DNA of 64,000 bases from Torymus aiolomorphi (GCA_036365515.1 CM070874.1:208686297-208750296), one strand, 5' to 3'. Positions 10,555 through 24,258 are shown, counted from the first letter of the stretch. Notes: generated by a model from the sequence alone, not told the origin. Program-made: numbers and translations.

Positions 10555-10900
10555 TATCCCTCCGAGAGCGCGGGCCGCCCGCTATCGGCCTCTCCGCCTC
10601 ACACGGCTGTCCGCCCGCTCGGCCTCTCCGCCTTTCACGGCTGTTCGCCGTCGCGCGCCCGGCTGTCTTGACTATAGGCGTGTGGGGGGCAGTTCTTGGC
10701 CCCTCCTTTTGTGCGGGTATCCGCCCGCTCTCGGGGTCTCCCGCTCAACTGGATCTTCGCCGTCGCGCGCCTGGCCGCCTTGATTATAGCTGCGGACGTG
10801 TAATTCTCGGCCTCTATCTTTGTGCGGCTGTCCGCCAGTTCTCGGCCTCTTTCATTCAACTGGCTTTTCGCCTTCGAGCGTTGGCCGCCTTCCAGTCTCC
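10555..10900. repeat. GC-rich tandem repeat, period about 111 bp
   Basis: Three degenerate units are anchored by TTCGCCGTCGCGCGCC at 10644 and 10755 and TTCGCCTTCGAGCG at 10866. They also share CGGCTGTCCGCC-like segments. ORFs on both strands through this region follow from its composition and are not called as genes. Confidence 0.65.
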
Positions 10901-12157
<1,257 letters not shown>

Positions 12158-12446
12158 ACAAATATCAGTGGCGGCTAATAAAAACATTTACATAACTTTG
12201 TAAAAGCAAAATGAGTGTATATATAATTATATGCCCGTGAACCATAAACGTTCAAGCTTTAAAATATTTATCTCAAAATTGAGTGAGGGTAATTCTTACT
12301 ATATTCACTTCTTAAATCGTGATTATTCGAAAAATTAGTTCAAACCAGTTTAAACTTTAAAATTTGTATCTCAAAAGTGAGTGAGGGTAATTCTTACTAT
12401 ATTCACTTCGTAAATCGTGATTATTCGGAAAATTAATTCAAACTCA
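12158..12446 (+). repeat. Dispersed repeat, copy 1, with internal duplication
   Basis: Contains ATATCAGTGGCGGCTAATAA and GAGTGAGGGTAATTCTTACT. The second half duplicates the first at about 100-bp spacing. Copy 2 is at 13132-13326. Confidence 0.7.
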
Positions 12447-12508
12447 AATATAATTTAAGGTAGTTCACCAGGAAATTGATTTTCTTTAAATTTTCTTAAA
12501 AATTAGTG

Positions 12509-12901
12509 TACACCCGACAGAAGTTGATTCTTTCCGAACGTGCCTAGTCAATTTTAAAATCCTGCAATCTCATTGGACGATTCCAATTTAAGGTAAATGT
12601 TTACACAATAGTATACAACGATAAATGAGGAGTTTCCACCATACATAATATGCTTATAGCATAATTTTTCCAATATTGTGATTTTTATGACGGCATTGTC
12701 AAGTCAACTACCTTAAATTTAATTATCCATCACTTGCTGTCAGTTTTACCCGAGTAAAATTTTAAATGTACCCACATTATCAAAAATGAAAAAATTACAA
12801 CAATTTTACTCCAGTTATTTACACCCGAGGGAAGTTGATTCTTTCCGAACGTACCTAGTCAATTTTAATATCCTGCAATCTTATTGGACGATTCCAATTT
12901 A
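12509..12901 (+). repeat. Short interspersed repeat pair
   Basis: An 80-bp segment at 12509-12590 (CCTGCAATCTCATTGGACGA near its end) recurs at 12821-12901 and again, partly, at 21128-21182. It appears to be a dispersed element end. Confidence 0.65.
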
Positions 12902-13131
12902 CTTTTTCAATGATTTAATAATTTATTAATATTTGTAAATTTCATATTTTTTTCTTATTATTTATATTTTTTGTTATTTCACACTTATTTTATTCAATTT
13001 GTTTAAGACACAAATAATTATTTTGAATATTAATGATTTTGACATGTTCAGCCGATAAAACATGATTAATGATAAAGTATGGGTAATACACCATCTTCAT
13101 AAAAAACAAAAACAAATAAAATATTATATAT

Positions 13132-13326
13132 ACACGAATATCAGTGGCAGCTAATAAAACCATTTACATAAATTTCTAAAGGCAAAATGAGTGTATATAA
13201 AATTATATGCCCATGAACCATAACCGTTTCAACTTTAAAATTTTTATCTCAAAATTGAGAGAGGGTAATTCTTACTGTATTCACTTCAAATCGCGATTAT
13301 TCGAAAAATTAATTCAAACTCAAAAC
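13132..13326 (+). repeat. Dispersed repeat, copy 2
   Basis: About 195 bp matching 12158-12346, including ATATCAGTGGCAGCTAATAA. Confidence 0.7.
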
Positions 13327-14057
13327 TTTCTGCAGAGCTCGCTGTAAATTAACCTCAATATAAAACAAAATCAAGTAAACAACATGCGCGCGTATCGCGT
13401 GTCATTTCCATTTTCTAGTAACATATACATAAAACCGTTCCCGAAAAAAAAACCATTTGAAAAGAGAGCTAAAACAGTTTTTACAGTTTTAACCTCAAGT
13501 ATCTCTGAAATTTATTGACCAATCATTTAACCCAAATATCTTAGCCGAGAGCTATCCAAAATCTACTTCTAAAAGAAATTTCAAAGTAATTAAGTCAATT
13601 TTAAAAAAGTAAACGTGCTTCATACACAACGCATTTTTTCATTTTTTCATTTTTTTCTCAAAGACTAGTCGACAGAATGGATTCAAATTTTTACAGATTA
13701 TGGCTACTTATTTATATGCTGCATTGTCATGATTTTTTTTTGGAGTTATGAGGTTTAAAAAAAAACACGTTTTTGTTAATAACAAAAGAACCGCAATAGC
13801 TAATATAATTTTTATTAGAAAATATAGGTTTCTTTATGCTCTTTCGAATGCTATCTGTCCGATTCAAATATCTTAATGTTATCATTAAAAAAACGCAAAA
13901 ATGAATTTTGCGAAAATCGAAAATTCGAAATAAAACAAAAACGCATCGGCGAATCAAAAAGAGGAATAGATCCTTCCCCCATTCACAAAAAAAAAAACAA
14001 AAAAAATGAGATCTTTCCGGTTAAAATCCATCGAATAGATCCTGAGATAAAACGGTA
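13327..14057. other. AT-rich non-coding sequence
   Basis: Poly-A/T tracts; no gene seen. An ORF beginning near 13876 is Lys/Asn-rich by composition only. Confidence 0.5.
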
Positions 14058-14080
14058 TACGTACGTACGTACGTACGTAC
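14058..14080. repeat. (ACGT)n microsatellite
   Basis: Self-complementary tetranucleotide repeat of about 23 bp. Confidence 0.9.
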
Positions 14081-15305
14081 CAGCGCTGTTAGTAAAATCC
14101 TTTCAACATGGCCGCGATGTGGCAGCCACTAGATTTCTAGTAATTTCTGGTGACTGCCAAGATAGTTTAGGGATTTTCTTGAGAGTCGTCCACCGCAGCG
14201 TCGACGCGGCTGTCTGCGCCGTCGGTGGCGCACGGGGAAAATCGGGACGGAGCATTCAGAGCAGGTGTATGCAGGTTATGTTTGCTTAATACAATTTAGA
14301 GAAATTGCGGGGAAGATGTGTTGACATTAATAATATGCAGAAACACGTTTTAGCAACGACGGAGAGAAAATTCGATAAGTATTACTTATTATTAAATTTG
14401 ATTGTGTATTTGAATAATTCTGAAAGCAATAAAATACTTTTGCATAATCATTCAAATACTCAAAACATTCTTCGACAAATATAAATTAATTTTTGTATAG
14501 ATACTTTGTGTGTACTTTTTTTTATTTCAGAAGATTGTACAGCCGTAATTAATATATATGAACCAATGAAGTATAAACTGAAGTTTATTTATTCAAACAG
14601 ACAACCAGACATGAAGACAATAAGGATGTGCATTAAGTTTACAGTCCTCAACCATTAAGTTTCTTAAATATTTATAAAATAGTTTTGTCGACAATGAAGA
14701 ACAAAATACTAGAAACAAGAAGAACAGTATGTAAAAGAAACCAATCATCTAGTGCAGTTGCGATGTTTACTTATTACAATGAAAAGTAAATTTATACTCC
14801 GTGCTGTGTTAGAGCAAAAGCTATAAATGATATTTAAAAGCTCATAAATTATGCAGCAGAATCATCCACAACTTCTAGTTTGGATCAAGCTCTAATGTGC
14901 AAGAGTTTTTGTTTTTACATTTTCTTTAAAATAGAGGAAGGTAAATCACAAGTACAATATGTACTGTATGCGCTTTACATTATGCTTTGGTACAAATACC
15001 AATATTGTTATAGTGAGTGATTAATGTTTTATAATATAAAAAGAATTTTAAACAATTAATAAACATTTATTCCCATGAATATCTGACTGCATTGTGTGTT
15101 TATTCATTTTATCTAAGAATAATATATCATATTATATATCACAAACTATATTTGAAAAGATAGGAAATTCAATAAAATTACAATTTAAATTTTCAATATA
15201 ATATACCTCAAATATAACTTACTCTAAACATAAATTCTTTATATTACGTTTCAGAGAGAGATAAAAATAATATAATAATACTTTGAAAACCATTCTCATG
15301 TGATC
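14081..15305. other. Non-coding sequence with a GC-richer patch
   Basis: 14095-14290 has higher GC and mixed codon-like sequence (starting near AACATGGCCGCGATG) and could be an exon of an unseen host transcript, but no domain or clear splice site supports it. The rest is AT-rich. Confidence 0.3.
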
Positions 15306-16400
15306 ACTGGGTGTCAAAATGAAAATCTTTTATGGAATTGATAATCGACAAACTTTGCTGATGAGAAGTGTGGCTTGCGTAGTCAGCTTTATTAGTATAG
15401 AAATAGACATTGTAAAAATCATTCTTATAAGTACTCAGCTTTTAGTATTAGAATAGACTTTGTAAAACCCATTCTTATGAAACCAAAGGCTTTGAAATAA
15501 AAATCATTATTCTAAGTAGCACCACGGAAATATTGCTCTGCGATATGAATGTAGGCTTGTCGAGCCAGCATTTGCAGTTTATTTATTGACTTTTTACAAA
15601 CCATTCGTACGAGAACATTGGGTTTTGAAATTGAAATCTCTTCTTAAATTGATAATAGAGAAATCATGATGATAAAAAGTGTAGGTTGCATAGTAAGCTT
15701 TTAGTATTACAATAGAAGTTGTTAAAATTATTCTTAAAAAACCATGGACTTTGAAATAAAAATATTTCTTCAAAGTCACAGCAGGGAAATAATGCTGCGA
15801 TAAGAATGTAAGCTTGTCGGAGCAGCATTTGCATCTTATATTGACTTTGTAAACCCCCATTCATATGAGAACATTGGGATTCGTAATGGAAATCCCTTCT
15901 TAAATTGATAATAGAGAAACCTTGCTGATAAAAAGTGTGGCTTGTGTAGTCAGTTTTTAATATTAGAATAGACTTTGTAAAAACCATACTTATGAAACCA
16001 TGGGCTTTAAAATAAAAATGTTTAGTCTAAGTAGCAACAGGGAAATAATGCTCTGCGATATGAATGTAGGCTTGTCGAGGCAGCATTTTCATCTTATATA
16101 TTGACTTTGTACAAACCATTCATATGAGAACATTGGGTGTCGAAATGGAAATCTCTTCTTAAATTGATAATAGAGAAACCTTTCCGATAAAAATGTGTGG
16201 CTTGCATAGTAAGCTTTTAATATTGCAATAGAATTTTAGTATTACGATAGAATAGAATAATAATAATAGAATTTGTAAAAATTATTCTTATGACACCATG
16301 AACTTTGAAATAAAAATATTTAGTCCAAGTCACAACAGGGAAATAATGCTGCATTTGCATCTTTTGACTTTCTATAAATCATTCTCACCAGAATTAGGGA
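15306..16400. repeat. Satellite-like tandem repeat, period about 257 bp
   Basis: ATTGGG/ACTGGG anchor positions lie at 15306, 15617, 15873 and 16132; the last two steps are 256 and 259 bp, and the first unit is longer because of a partial duplication. Each unit contains AATAATGCT and a GTAGGCTTGTCG-like segment. The last unit is degraded. Confidence 0.8.
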
Positions 16401-17689
16401 TTTTGGACACCAATTTGTTTACTATAAATAAGTTTTAGTTAAAGCTCGAAAATGACCTTGCTTGAAATGTGAATCATTTCGCCAAGAAGATTTTCCATCA
16501 ACTATAAAAAGAGAAAGTAAAACAAGTTATAACTAAGCTCTCATTATCATTGTTTAGAATAAAAATACGCGAAAAATGTGTATGGTCGGCTTTAGCGCGG
16601 AGAAGTTTTGTTGGCTCGTTTCTATAGACGTATCCCCGCTAATACAACCCCGAACGAAATTCTTGGTTTTTTGTTGTACAGCTCAATATCTATAAAAAAA
16701 CCGTAAATTTCATGTCAGGTTACATTAGCTGGAATGCGCCTCGAGACACGTAAAAAATTGTTCGGCGCTCAAGTCTTGCAAACTCAGCCTCAACTTTAAA
16801 TTCGTTACCGAAGCTTTATTCAGCCCGCCAGTGAAGCAAGAGCCGAATCGTGGTCGGAACGAGCCGAAAGTAGCCGAACTCGATCGCCGTGGGCTCACGG
16901 TATAGCGCTCGAGCTTATTCCGGCGTTTTTTTTCCTCCTGAGTTTCATTTTTATAACTTTTCTTCGGCTTTAATTTTATCTAAATCGAATATATATAACA
17001 AGCGAGTTTTGTATAAAATTTTGGTGTTACAACTTTTATTTGAACTTTATTTGATATTTCAAGTTTTTCTCGAGTTCCAAGCAAAAAAGATAATTCCAGC
17101 TAATTTACATTAATTATAGGCATAGTCCGTTGCTTTTTTTAAATTGCATTTTTGTCCATCGATATTTACGATCTGAATTTACCATATTCATGTATGAACA
17201 ATTAAATCAGGTTCGTGAAAAGTCGATTGCAAATCTCATTTTAGTGGACTAAAACACCTGTAGTATATAATACGCGGCATTTACATTCATCTTTTGTCTA
17301 CGCGCGTGTACGCATGTTATAACAAAGATTGTTATAAAAAAAGCATGTTATAAAAAAAGATTGCAAAATTATTTACTTTATACTTGCGTTCTTTCAAGTA
17401 TTATAGTTATTAGTGAGTTGTTTTGAGTATTAGTTATTAGTGTGATAAGGAAAGAAACTTATTGTGCCTTGTTAAATTACCGTGTTCTATCAAAAACACG
17501 GTAGTTTAATTATAAACTTTGGTTCTACACCAACAAACTGAAAGCAAAACTCAAAAGAAGAATTCCTGCACATACAGTTCAAAGTTAATGTACGTATAAA
17601 CGTTTTATTAGCCTTTTTTAACGGTGTTCTTTAAATGGCGTTCACGTAGGCGAGTCAACGATGGTCATCGAAGGTCTAAAATAATATTC
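16401..17689. other. Non-coding sequence
   Basis: No gene, RNA or mobile element recognised. 16580-16900 is less AT-rich than its surroundings. Confidence 0.4.
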
Positions 17690-18085
17690 CCTTATAACTC
17701 GAGAACGATAAGAGATATCGAAAACGGTCCCAAACAAAACTTGTAGAGTGTAGAATTGTACACGAGAATGACCTATCACTTTTTCATTTTTTATGAAATT
17801 AGGCTTGAGAAAAGCACGTAGAAGTTGCAAACCGTGAGCACCCTGTGGGGATGGGTGGGGGGGGGGGCTGTTCCCGCGCGGCTGCCGCATCAAAACACAG
17901 TCACGAGCGGCAAATCCATCTAAGCGCTGCGCCGATGCGCTCACGGTTTGTAATTTCTGCGTGTTTTTCTCAAACTTAACTTTATCAAACACAAAAAACT
18001 GATAGGTTATTCTTATGTAGAACTTTACGCTCTACAATTTTTGTTTGGGACTTTTTTCGATACCTCTTGTCGTTCTAGAGTTATA
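17690..18085. repeat. Foldback: inverted repeat with about 150-bp arms
   Basis: 17690-17842 is an imperfect reverse complement of 17938-18085. The arms share TATAACTC at the outer tips and AAACCGTGAGC/GCTCACGGTTT at the inner ends, around a 95-bp GC-rich spacer with a G11 run. It is probably a non-autonomous foldback element. Confidence 0.7.
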
Positions 18086-18730
18086 AGCAAAAAACCGTTT
18101 TCGTGGGTAGTTCTTTTGCCAAATTGAGGGTGAACCCGATGTTTTTCGAAGCTGCATTTTTTACCATCGTTTTTAGACGGCGTGTTTTACCAAATATCAA
18201 AAATGGGCGAGCGGCGCACTCCCAAAAAGACGCACAAAAAAAATGAGTTGACCGACCACGCAAAGACGCCAGTATGAAACCTATTATCGAATAAAAAACC
18301 ATTGTGACATTTTTTCGTCCCGATGGTCAGTAATTTTTTATTACTTGTATAAAAAATTACAAGAGTCTTTATTTTATTTTGCCCAATTTACCTAAAAAAT
18401 GATCTGCAAATCGCTTTTTGGTTTTCCGGCTATTCACTCTCTCGTGTAGTAACGCTGCTAATTTCACAAGTTTGTGATTGAAAATTTCATGAGGAAAAAG
18501 AACATGCACCTGGATAAAAAAATATAACCTTAAAGGAGAAGTTTTTACGAGTAATTTCCAAAAAAAAATATCAAAAGCTCCAGTGGAAGCCGAGAAAAAA
18601 ATTGTCAAGAATGGCCCAAGACTTAATCTGTAGACCAATTTTACTCACAGATATAGCATTTTCAATTTTTTTCATTTGGCGTCATTTTTTAAAAAAGCTA
18701 CTTGATGGATTTGCATGGGATAGGGACTGA
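18086..18730. other. Non-coding sequence
   Basis: Nothing recognised. Two minus-strand ORFs of 73 and 89 codons lack any domain. Confidence 0.4.
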
Positions 18731-18945
18731 ATTACTTGAAATTCATTGAACTATAGCAAGAAGACTTGGAAATATTTAAAAAAAATTTTAAATAATCTTA
18801 AAATGCTAAAAATCACAAAAAATCACAAAAATTCTTAAAAATTCTTAAAATTAAGTAATTAAAGTGGTTTTTAACATTTTAAGATTATTTGAAAATTTTT
18901 TTTAAATATTTCCAACTCTTGCCATAGTTTAATGAATTTCAAGGG
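18731..18945. repeat. Inverted repeat with about 80-bp arms
   Basis: The left arm (ACTTGAAATTCATTGAACTA...) pairs with the right arm ending ...AATGAATTTCAAGGG. The short loop is AT-rich. Confidence 0.7.
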
Positions 18946-18949
18946 ATTA

Positions 18950-19145
18950 CAGGTGCAAGGGTTTATGGATGCATGGATTTATGGATGCATGGGTTTATGG
19001 ATGCATGGGTTTATGGGTGCATGGATTTATGGATGCACGGGTTTATGGGTGCATGGGTTTACGGGTGCATGGGCTTATGGGTGTATGGGATTACTGGTGC
19101 AAGGGTTTATGGGTGCATGGGTTTATTGGTGCAAGCGTTTATGAA
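18950..19145 (+). repeat. 17-bp minisatellite, about 11 units
   Basis: The unit is GGGTTTATGGATGCATG with variants. Because 17 is not a multiple of 3 and the unit has no stop in any frame, all three forward frames are open and encode the same 17-residue repeat in three phases. These ORFs are not called as genes. Confidence 0.85.
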
Positions 19146-19408
19146 TCAAGGTTAAGAGAGCATGTGTCAAGGACTTATAAATTGAAGTTTTATAGCATTT
19201 TTGGGAATCACAAGTGTAAATTTTGGGGTTATAGGTTATAAATTAGGTTTATAGGTGCATATTTTCAAAATTAGGCTTCGTAGCGGTCTTTGGTATTTTG
19301 TCACAAAAGTTCCTGTTTTTAAATTTTCAAATTCGGTTGAGAATTATGACCTCTAGGTAGTTTTGAACCTTTCGGCCCCAGTGTGCGTCGTGAGAAAAGT
19401 GCAAACTC

Positions 19409-19615
19409 GCGAATCGTGCTAGTTTTCGCGACAAGCTTGCGAATCGTATTACTTTTCGTGGCAAACTCGCGAATCATGCTAGTTTTCGTTACAAAATAGC
19501 GAATTGTACTAGTATTCGCGGCAAAGTAGTGAGTTGTGCTAGTTTTCGTTACAAAGTCGCGAATTGTACTAGTATTCGCGGCAAAGTCGTGAGTTATGCT
19601 AGTTTTCGTTGCAGT
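19409..19615 (+). repeat. 30-bp minisatellite, seven units
   Basis: Units are variants of GCGAATCGTGCTAGTTTTCG plus ten bases. The later units alternate between two types, giving a 60-bp higher order. On the reverse strand the unit resembles the arrays at 22015-22205 and 23060-23230. Confidence 0.8.
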
Positions 19616-20518
19616 TTTCTGAAATTTGCAAGTCTTCGTAAGGAGGCCAGAAAAGGTGCTAGTTTTCGTAGGGAGCGTCGATATATAGTTACTTTACTCC
19701 TTAGGTGCATAATCTGCTATTTATGTGTATGTATATAAGAATAATTTAATCTCTTGAAGTTATACATAAAAACAAATGTTAAGTCCTCCTGGACTCCTCT
19801 ATCATGCAAGTCTGTAATGGCTATCAAATTTTAACACTAATTTTTGCATATTAGCTTGGAAGGCTTACTATGAAACACCTTCACCAAATGACATCAAATT
19901 CGATGGAGATCTTCTTTATCTTCACTGCATGAGTAATTTTTGTACAAAAATGTTTTATTTTATATTTTTTAATGTTTTTTTCATACATTTCTAGTTGTAG
20001 ATATTAATAAAGAGCTTATTTTCAAAATCTGTTTTAAATGTAGTGCAGATATATGAAGATCTCAACCAAATTTCAGCCCATTTGGTCAACCAGTTTCAGA
20101 GCGACGCTACTTGATAGATTTGACAATCTTTGAAAGAACAATTTTAAGATAATTTACTGTAAAGATTGTCGACTTACTCTTTCAATTAAATTGATTAAAT
20201 TAAATAAACTCATTCGTAGACATTTTTAAATGATATCAGTATATGTAGCTTCACATCACATTAAATTCTATCCTATTTTAATAATTACCTGACCATAATT
20301 GATCATTAAATGGTTTATCTAAAATGATATAATTTGCTGTATTATTTAAAGAAAAAATATATATTTTCTTTGAGAAAAAAGAAAAAGGATTCAATGCGAT
20401 ACTACACAGTAGACAGATAGACATCATTATACATCTACCACAGTATAGCTTATAGTAAATCATGGTATATGTATATAATTGAGTACACCCATGAACATTG
20501 ATTTTCGTGGAATGTGCC
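19616..20518. other. AT-rich non-coding sequence
   Basis: No gene or element recognised. Confidence 0.45.
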
Positions 20519-20520
20519 TA

Positions 20521-21127
20521 CACTGAGAAAAGGATTTGTTTACTGTTAAGATGGCATTGTAACTGTTAACATGCACATGATTAAATATGACCAAATATAG
20601 GCATTGTAACAGTCATAATGCCATGTTAACAGTTAAGTTACCATGTTCTCATAAACAATTTCAATATGTTACCTGAGAACATTGATATAGTTGCAATATG
20701 CTTATTATAGTAGTTTACGAATCTAATGGCCAATTTTTTACCAGAATGATGTTGCTTTTTAACAAAAATGTTGGAAATAACAACATCATTTATTTTGTAC
20801 TCCAACGTTTCGGACATTTTTATTGTTTATCCTCATGAGGGACATAAACAATAAAAATTTCCGAAACGTTGGAGTAAAAAACTAAATGGAGTTATTTCAA
20901 ACCTTTTTGTTATATACCAACATGATCCTGGTAGAAAATTGGCTATTAGATTCAAAAACTACAATTTACAAGAAATTCTACCATCAGCTGCTTCAAATCG
21001 GAATATGTCTATTAGTTAATATAGATATTTTAACTGTTACAATATCACATTTTATCCTTAAACATGTCGAATAGTTGTATTGCAAATATATAAATATGTT
21101 AACAGAATCAATATTCTTCTCTCAGTG
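20521..21127. mobile_element. TA-flanked palindromic MITE
   Basis: The ends read CACTGAGAAAAGGAT and, inverted, ATTCTTCTCTCAGTG, each flanked by TA (20519-20520 and 21128-21129). This fits a Tc1/mariner-type target duplication. 20700-20965 forms an imperfect palindrome whose centre (20800-20875) is a hairpin. No transposase is encoded; the 62-codon ORF at 20886 lies within the palindrome. Confidence 0.65.
20800..20875. repeat. Central hairpin with degenerate hammerhead-like boxes
   Basis: Arms CTCCAACGTTTCGG and CCGAAACGTTGGAG surround CTCATGAG, itself palindromic. The layout imitates a hammerhead core (CTGANGA, stem, GAAAC), but CTCATGAG departs from the conserved CTGANGA, so activity is unlikely. 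Confidence 0.5.
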
Positions 21128-21128
21128 T

Positions 21129-21235
21129 AGTAAATTTTAAAATCCTGCAATCTCATTGGACGATTCCAATTTAGGGTTAATGCATGGTTATGCTTGAATT
21201 GTCCAATGGGATTGCAGGATTTTGAAATTTACCAG
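21129..21235. repeat. Hairpin made from the dispersed 12509-type repeat
   Basis: AATCCTGCAATCTCATTGGAC at the left pairs with CCAATGGGATTGCAGGATT at the right. Confidence 0.75.
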
Positions 21236-21350
21236 ACACGTCGGCCTTAGATGGGATACGGCAAGGTGGGGCGGCGCCCTAGGGCGCGGTGCTGGTAGGG
21301 GCGCTCCAAAACTCAAATAGCTGGGGAAAAACTCCAAAGCTCCACAACCC

Positions 21351-21600
21351 AAATAGCCGGGGAATGCGAGTTCCACGTAGAAGAGGAATGCACGAACATG
21401 GACGGGAGAAAGCAAGTTAATTATTTAATCAACTACAAACGCCAAATAGCCGGGGGATGTGAGTTCCACGTTGAGGAGGAAGGCACGCAGACGGGCGGGA
21501 GAAAGCAAGTTCAATATTTAATCAACTGCAAACCCCAAATAGCCGGTGAATGCAAGTTCCACGTAGAAGAGGAATGCACGCCGACTCCCATTTATTTTGG
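21351..21600 (+). repeat. 93-bp tandem repeat, about 2.7 units
   Basis: AAATAGCCGG starts units at 21351, 21444 and 21537, exactly 93 bp apart. As 93 is 31 codons, one frame (21398-21619) encodes a 31-residue repeat containing EFHVEEE and GGRKQV. An inverted copy of part of the unit lies at about 21625-21700. Whether it is coding is unknown. Confidence 0.75.
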
Positions 21601-21700
21601 TTTTTTATTTTATCAATAATTAACTCGCTTCTTCGGCTTGTCTGCGTGCCTTCCTCTTCTGCGCGGAACTCGCATCTCCTGGCTATTTAGGTTTTGGAGT

Positions 21701-22014
21701 TTATTTAATTATTAACTTTCTACAACATTTTGTGCATAACTTATATCTACAATAAAAATTGTCATCCAAATCTTTTATTACTACTTAAGTTATTTAAAAT
21801 AATTTTGATTAACTTTTGCCATTATATGATAATAGAAATTTTGATAATTAAATTTTTGCTTATACAGTAAAAAATTTTTCAAATAAATTGAAGTTCAAAT
21901 TTTTTTTTAATTTTGTTATCAAAGGATTTATAAATTCTATTTTTTGAATTCCTTAAAGGGGCGCCATGAAAAATTTTCCCAGGGTCTACGCCCATACATC
22001 TACGCCCCGTACGA
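21701..22014. other. AT-rich non-coding sequence
   Basis: No gene seen. Confidence 0.5.
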
Positions 22015-23230
22015 AGAAAAGCACAACTCAGTTCGATAGAAAAACTAGCACTTAAGTTCGCGAACACTTATGACAAAAAAAAACACGACTCGCGGAGCTG
22101 GGACGAAAAAAAGCATAACTCGCTGCGCTGGGACGAAAAAAAGCACGATTCGCTGCGCTCAGAAAAAAAAACCACGAGTCGCTGCGCTCGGACAAAAAAA
22201 GCACTGCTGCATAAGTACTTACGAAGACTATGTAGCGCTATTTATTGCGTTCTTGTAAATAGTATATCTTAAGAATGGCCAATATAAAAAAATGTCAAGA
22301 TATTGGAAATCACCATTATATTGGTAAGTGATTCCATCATATAAAATATTGCAAGTATTTTAAATCGTATAAAGATTAGCACTACTCGCGGCATTTTTAT
22401 AAATAGTACTTTTTACAAATAGCAAAAATAAAAAGTGCTGCTAACCGCATTAGCCGTCCGCTTTCTCAAAGAGAATTTATGCTTTTATATAATTTTATTT
22501 TATTTATTATCGTATCTTTAATAAAAGAGCGATCGAATGAAATTTTTGAAATATAGGTTTAGATTTGCTTACAGCACGCTGAATCGGAATTTTAAGTAAA
22601 AAAAAAAACTGCATCGAATCTTTAATAAAGGATCCAAAGGAACTATACCACTCATGAATCGAAAGAAAATTACTTGAACTTACGAGATATGGGCTTAGTT
22701 TTGCTATATAACGTAAATTTATCGAGAAAACATTTTTGTCACTTTTACCTATTTTTGAAATTTTTTAAAAACGTTAAAAAAAGCATTAATGGTGTTCCTA
22801 ATATGCCTCCAAAATATAATTCCAACTTCTATGCAAAATTTTAACCATGAAGTATTCTCAAGTTTGTTATTCCTACGCAAGTCCGACTGTTTGGTATTAT
22901 CGTTTATTCTAAGACAATAAATTTCCTACAACGTTTTAAATAATAAGAAAGCGTCTTTACGAATTGTGTTTAAAGTACTTGTATATTTTATATGATTAAA
23001 TCACTTATCAATATAATGGTGATTTCCAATATAGTGGCAAATTTTTTTTCTGCAACTCGGCCTATACTCTTTTTCCAAGCCCCGCGACTTGTGATTCTTT
23101 TTCGTCCGAGCGCATCGAGTTGTGCTTCTTTTTTGTCCAACCGCATGGAGTTGTGCGTTTTTCGTCATAGATTTTGAGGTATGTTAGTCTTTTCGTAAAC
23201 TGGGTGTGAGCTGTACTTTTCGTGGGACAG
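22015..23230. repeat. Foldback structure with 30-bp minisatellite flanks
   Basis: 22015-22205 holds units like GACGAAAAAAAGCACGATTC GCTGCGCT. 23060-23230 holds the same type inverted. Inside, 22275-22350 is the reverse complement of 22980-23055 (shared TTGGAAATCACCATTATATT). The middle is AT-rich with no ORF. The nested inverted order suggests one foldback element. Confidence 0.65.
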
Positions 23231-23299
23231 GGCGTCGATATGTACTCGCAACGCTCCTGTAGAGCATATTTGTGGTGTTCTATTTCTCTACGCAAAAAA

Positions 23300-24232
23300 T
23301 GTAGTTTGAAATTTTTACAAGAATTGTATAAATATATTTATAAATAAATTTCATAAATCTATATAAGTTTAGTTCTTCATAATAGATACGAACAGCTTTT
23401 GTTAATAAGTTTGTTTATGTTTATACTTATTTATATCATAATAAAACTTTTTTTCGAAATATTATCAATATTCTAATTCGCTTTATTCATAAAAACGGAT
23501 TGTTCATAAAAAATATTTTTGACAACTTAAAATTATTATTTATAACTTTTTTAACAATATCTCATTTAAAAAAACTACATAAAACTGAATTAATTTTTCC
23601 AAGATTTTAACCGAGGCTCATCCTAAAAATGTCTTTTTTGTTGATAACAATAGAGAAATTATTGCATTATAATTATGTATTTTATCAATAACATATATCA
23701 TTTCTAGTCATTTCCAAACCTATGTATATAAAAGAGGTACATTTTGATAGCTTAGCTTTGCTATAGTTAATCAGATTCATATTAATCAATATATGCTGAT
23801 AAACAATTTCTGGCTATTATAAATATTGTATTAGAGACATATTAATGCACATCTAGTGTCTTCACAAAATTACGCAGACCAACTTTAACTATATTGGTTG
23901 AGATGAGAACGTGTTTTCAGTTGATGTAAAATTATCGATTACATTTCATTCTTTTTATTATTTTCACTATTATGTGGTATCTTTTACTTATGAAAGTCAC
24001 ATATTTTAATTGCCAGTTGTTGAGTAACAGCAATTATCTTCCAGAGATGGGTGCGATTGTCTTATGTCGCTATTCTTATAGTTTATAATAATAGTTTTGT
24101 ATTTGTGTTTGTGTTTATGACTTTGCTTTCTCAAAGAGAAAGCTTTGTAACGGTAAAAATTTTCGAATCAAAGATTTTGATGAATTCCGATGTTTTTGAG
24201 ATCCCTGAGTCAGAATTATAGGTTTTTAGAAA
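23300..24232. other. AT-rich non-coding sequence
   Basis: No gene or repeat of note. Confidence 0.5.
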
Positions 24233-24258
24233 ATGTATGTATGTATGTATGTATGTAT
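24233..24258. repeat. (TATG)n microsatellite, left of Gypsy-1
   Basis: Target of the Gypsy-1 insertion; the array resumes at 34004. Confidence 0.9.

Noticed and set aside
19409..19615. CRISPR-like array (30-bp repeats)
   Set aside because: The units are directly adjacent with no spacers, in a eukaryotic context; it is a minisatellite.
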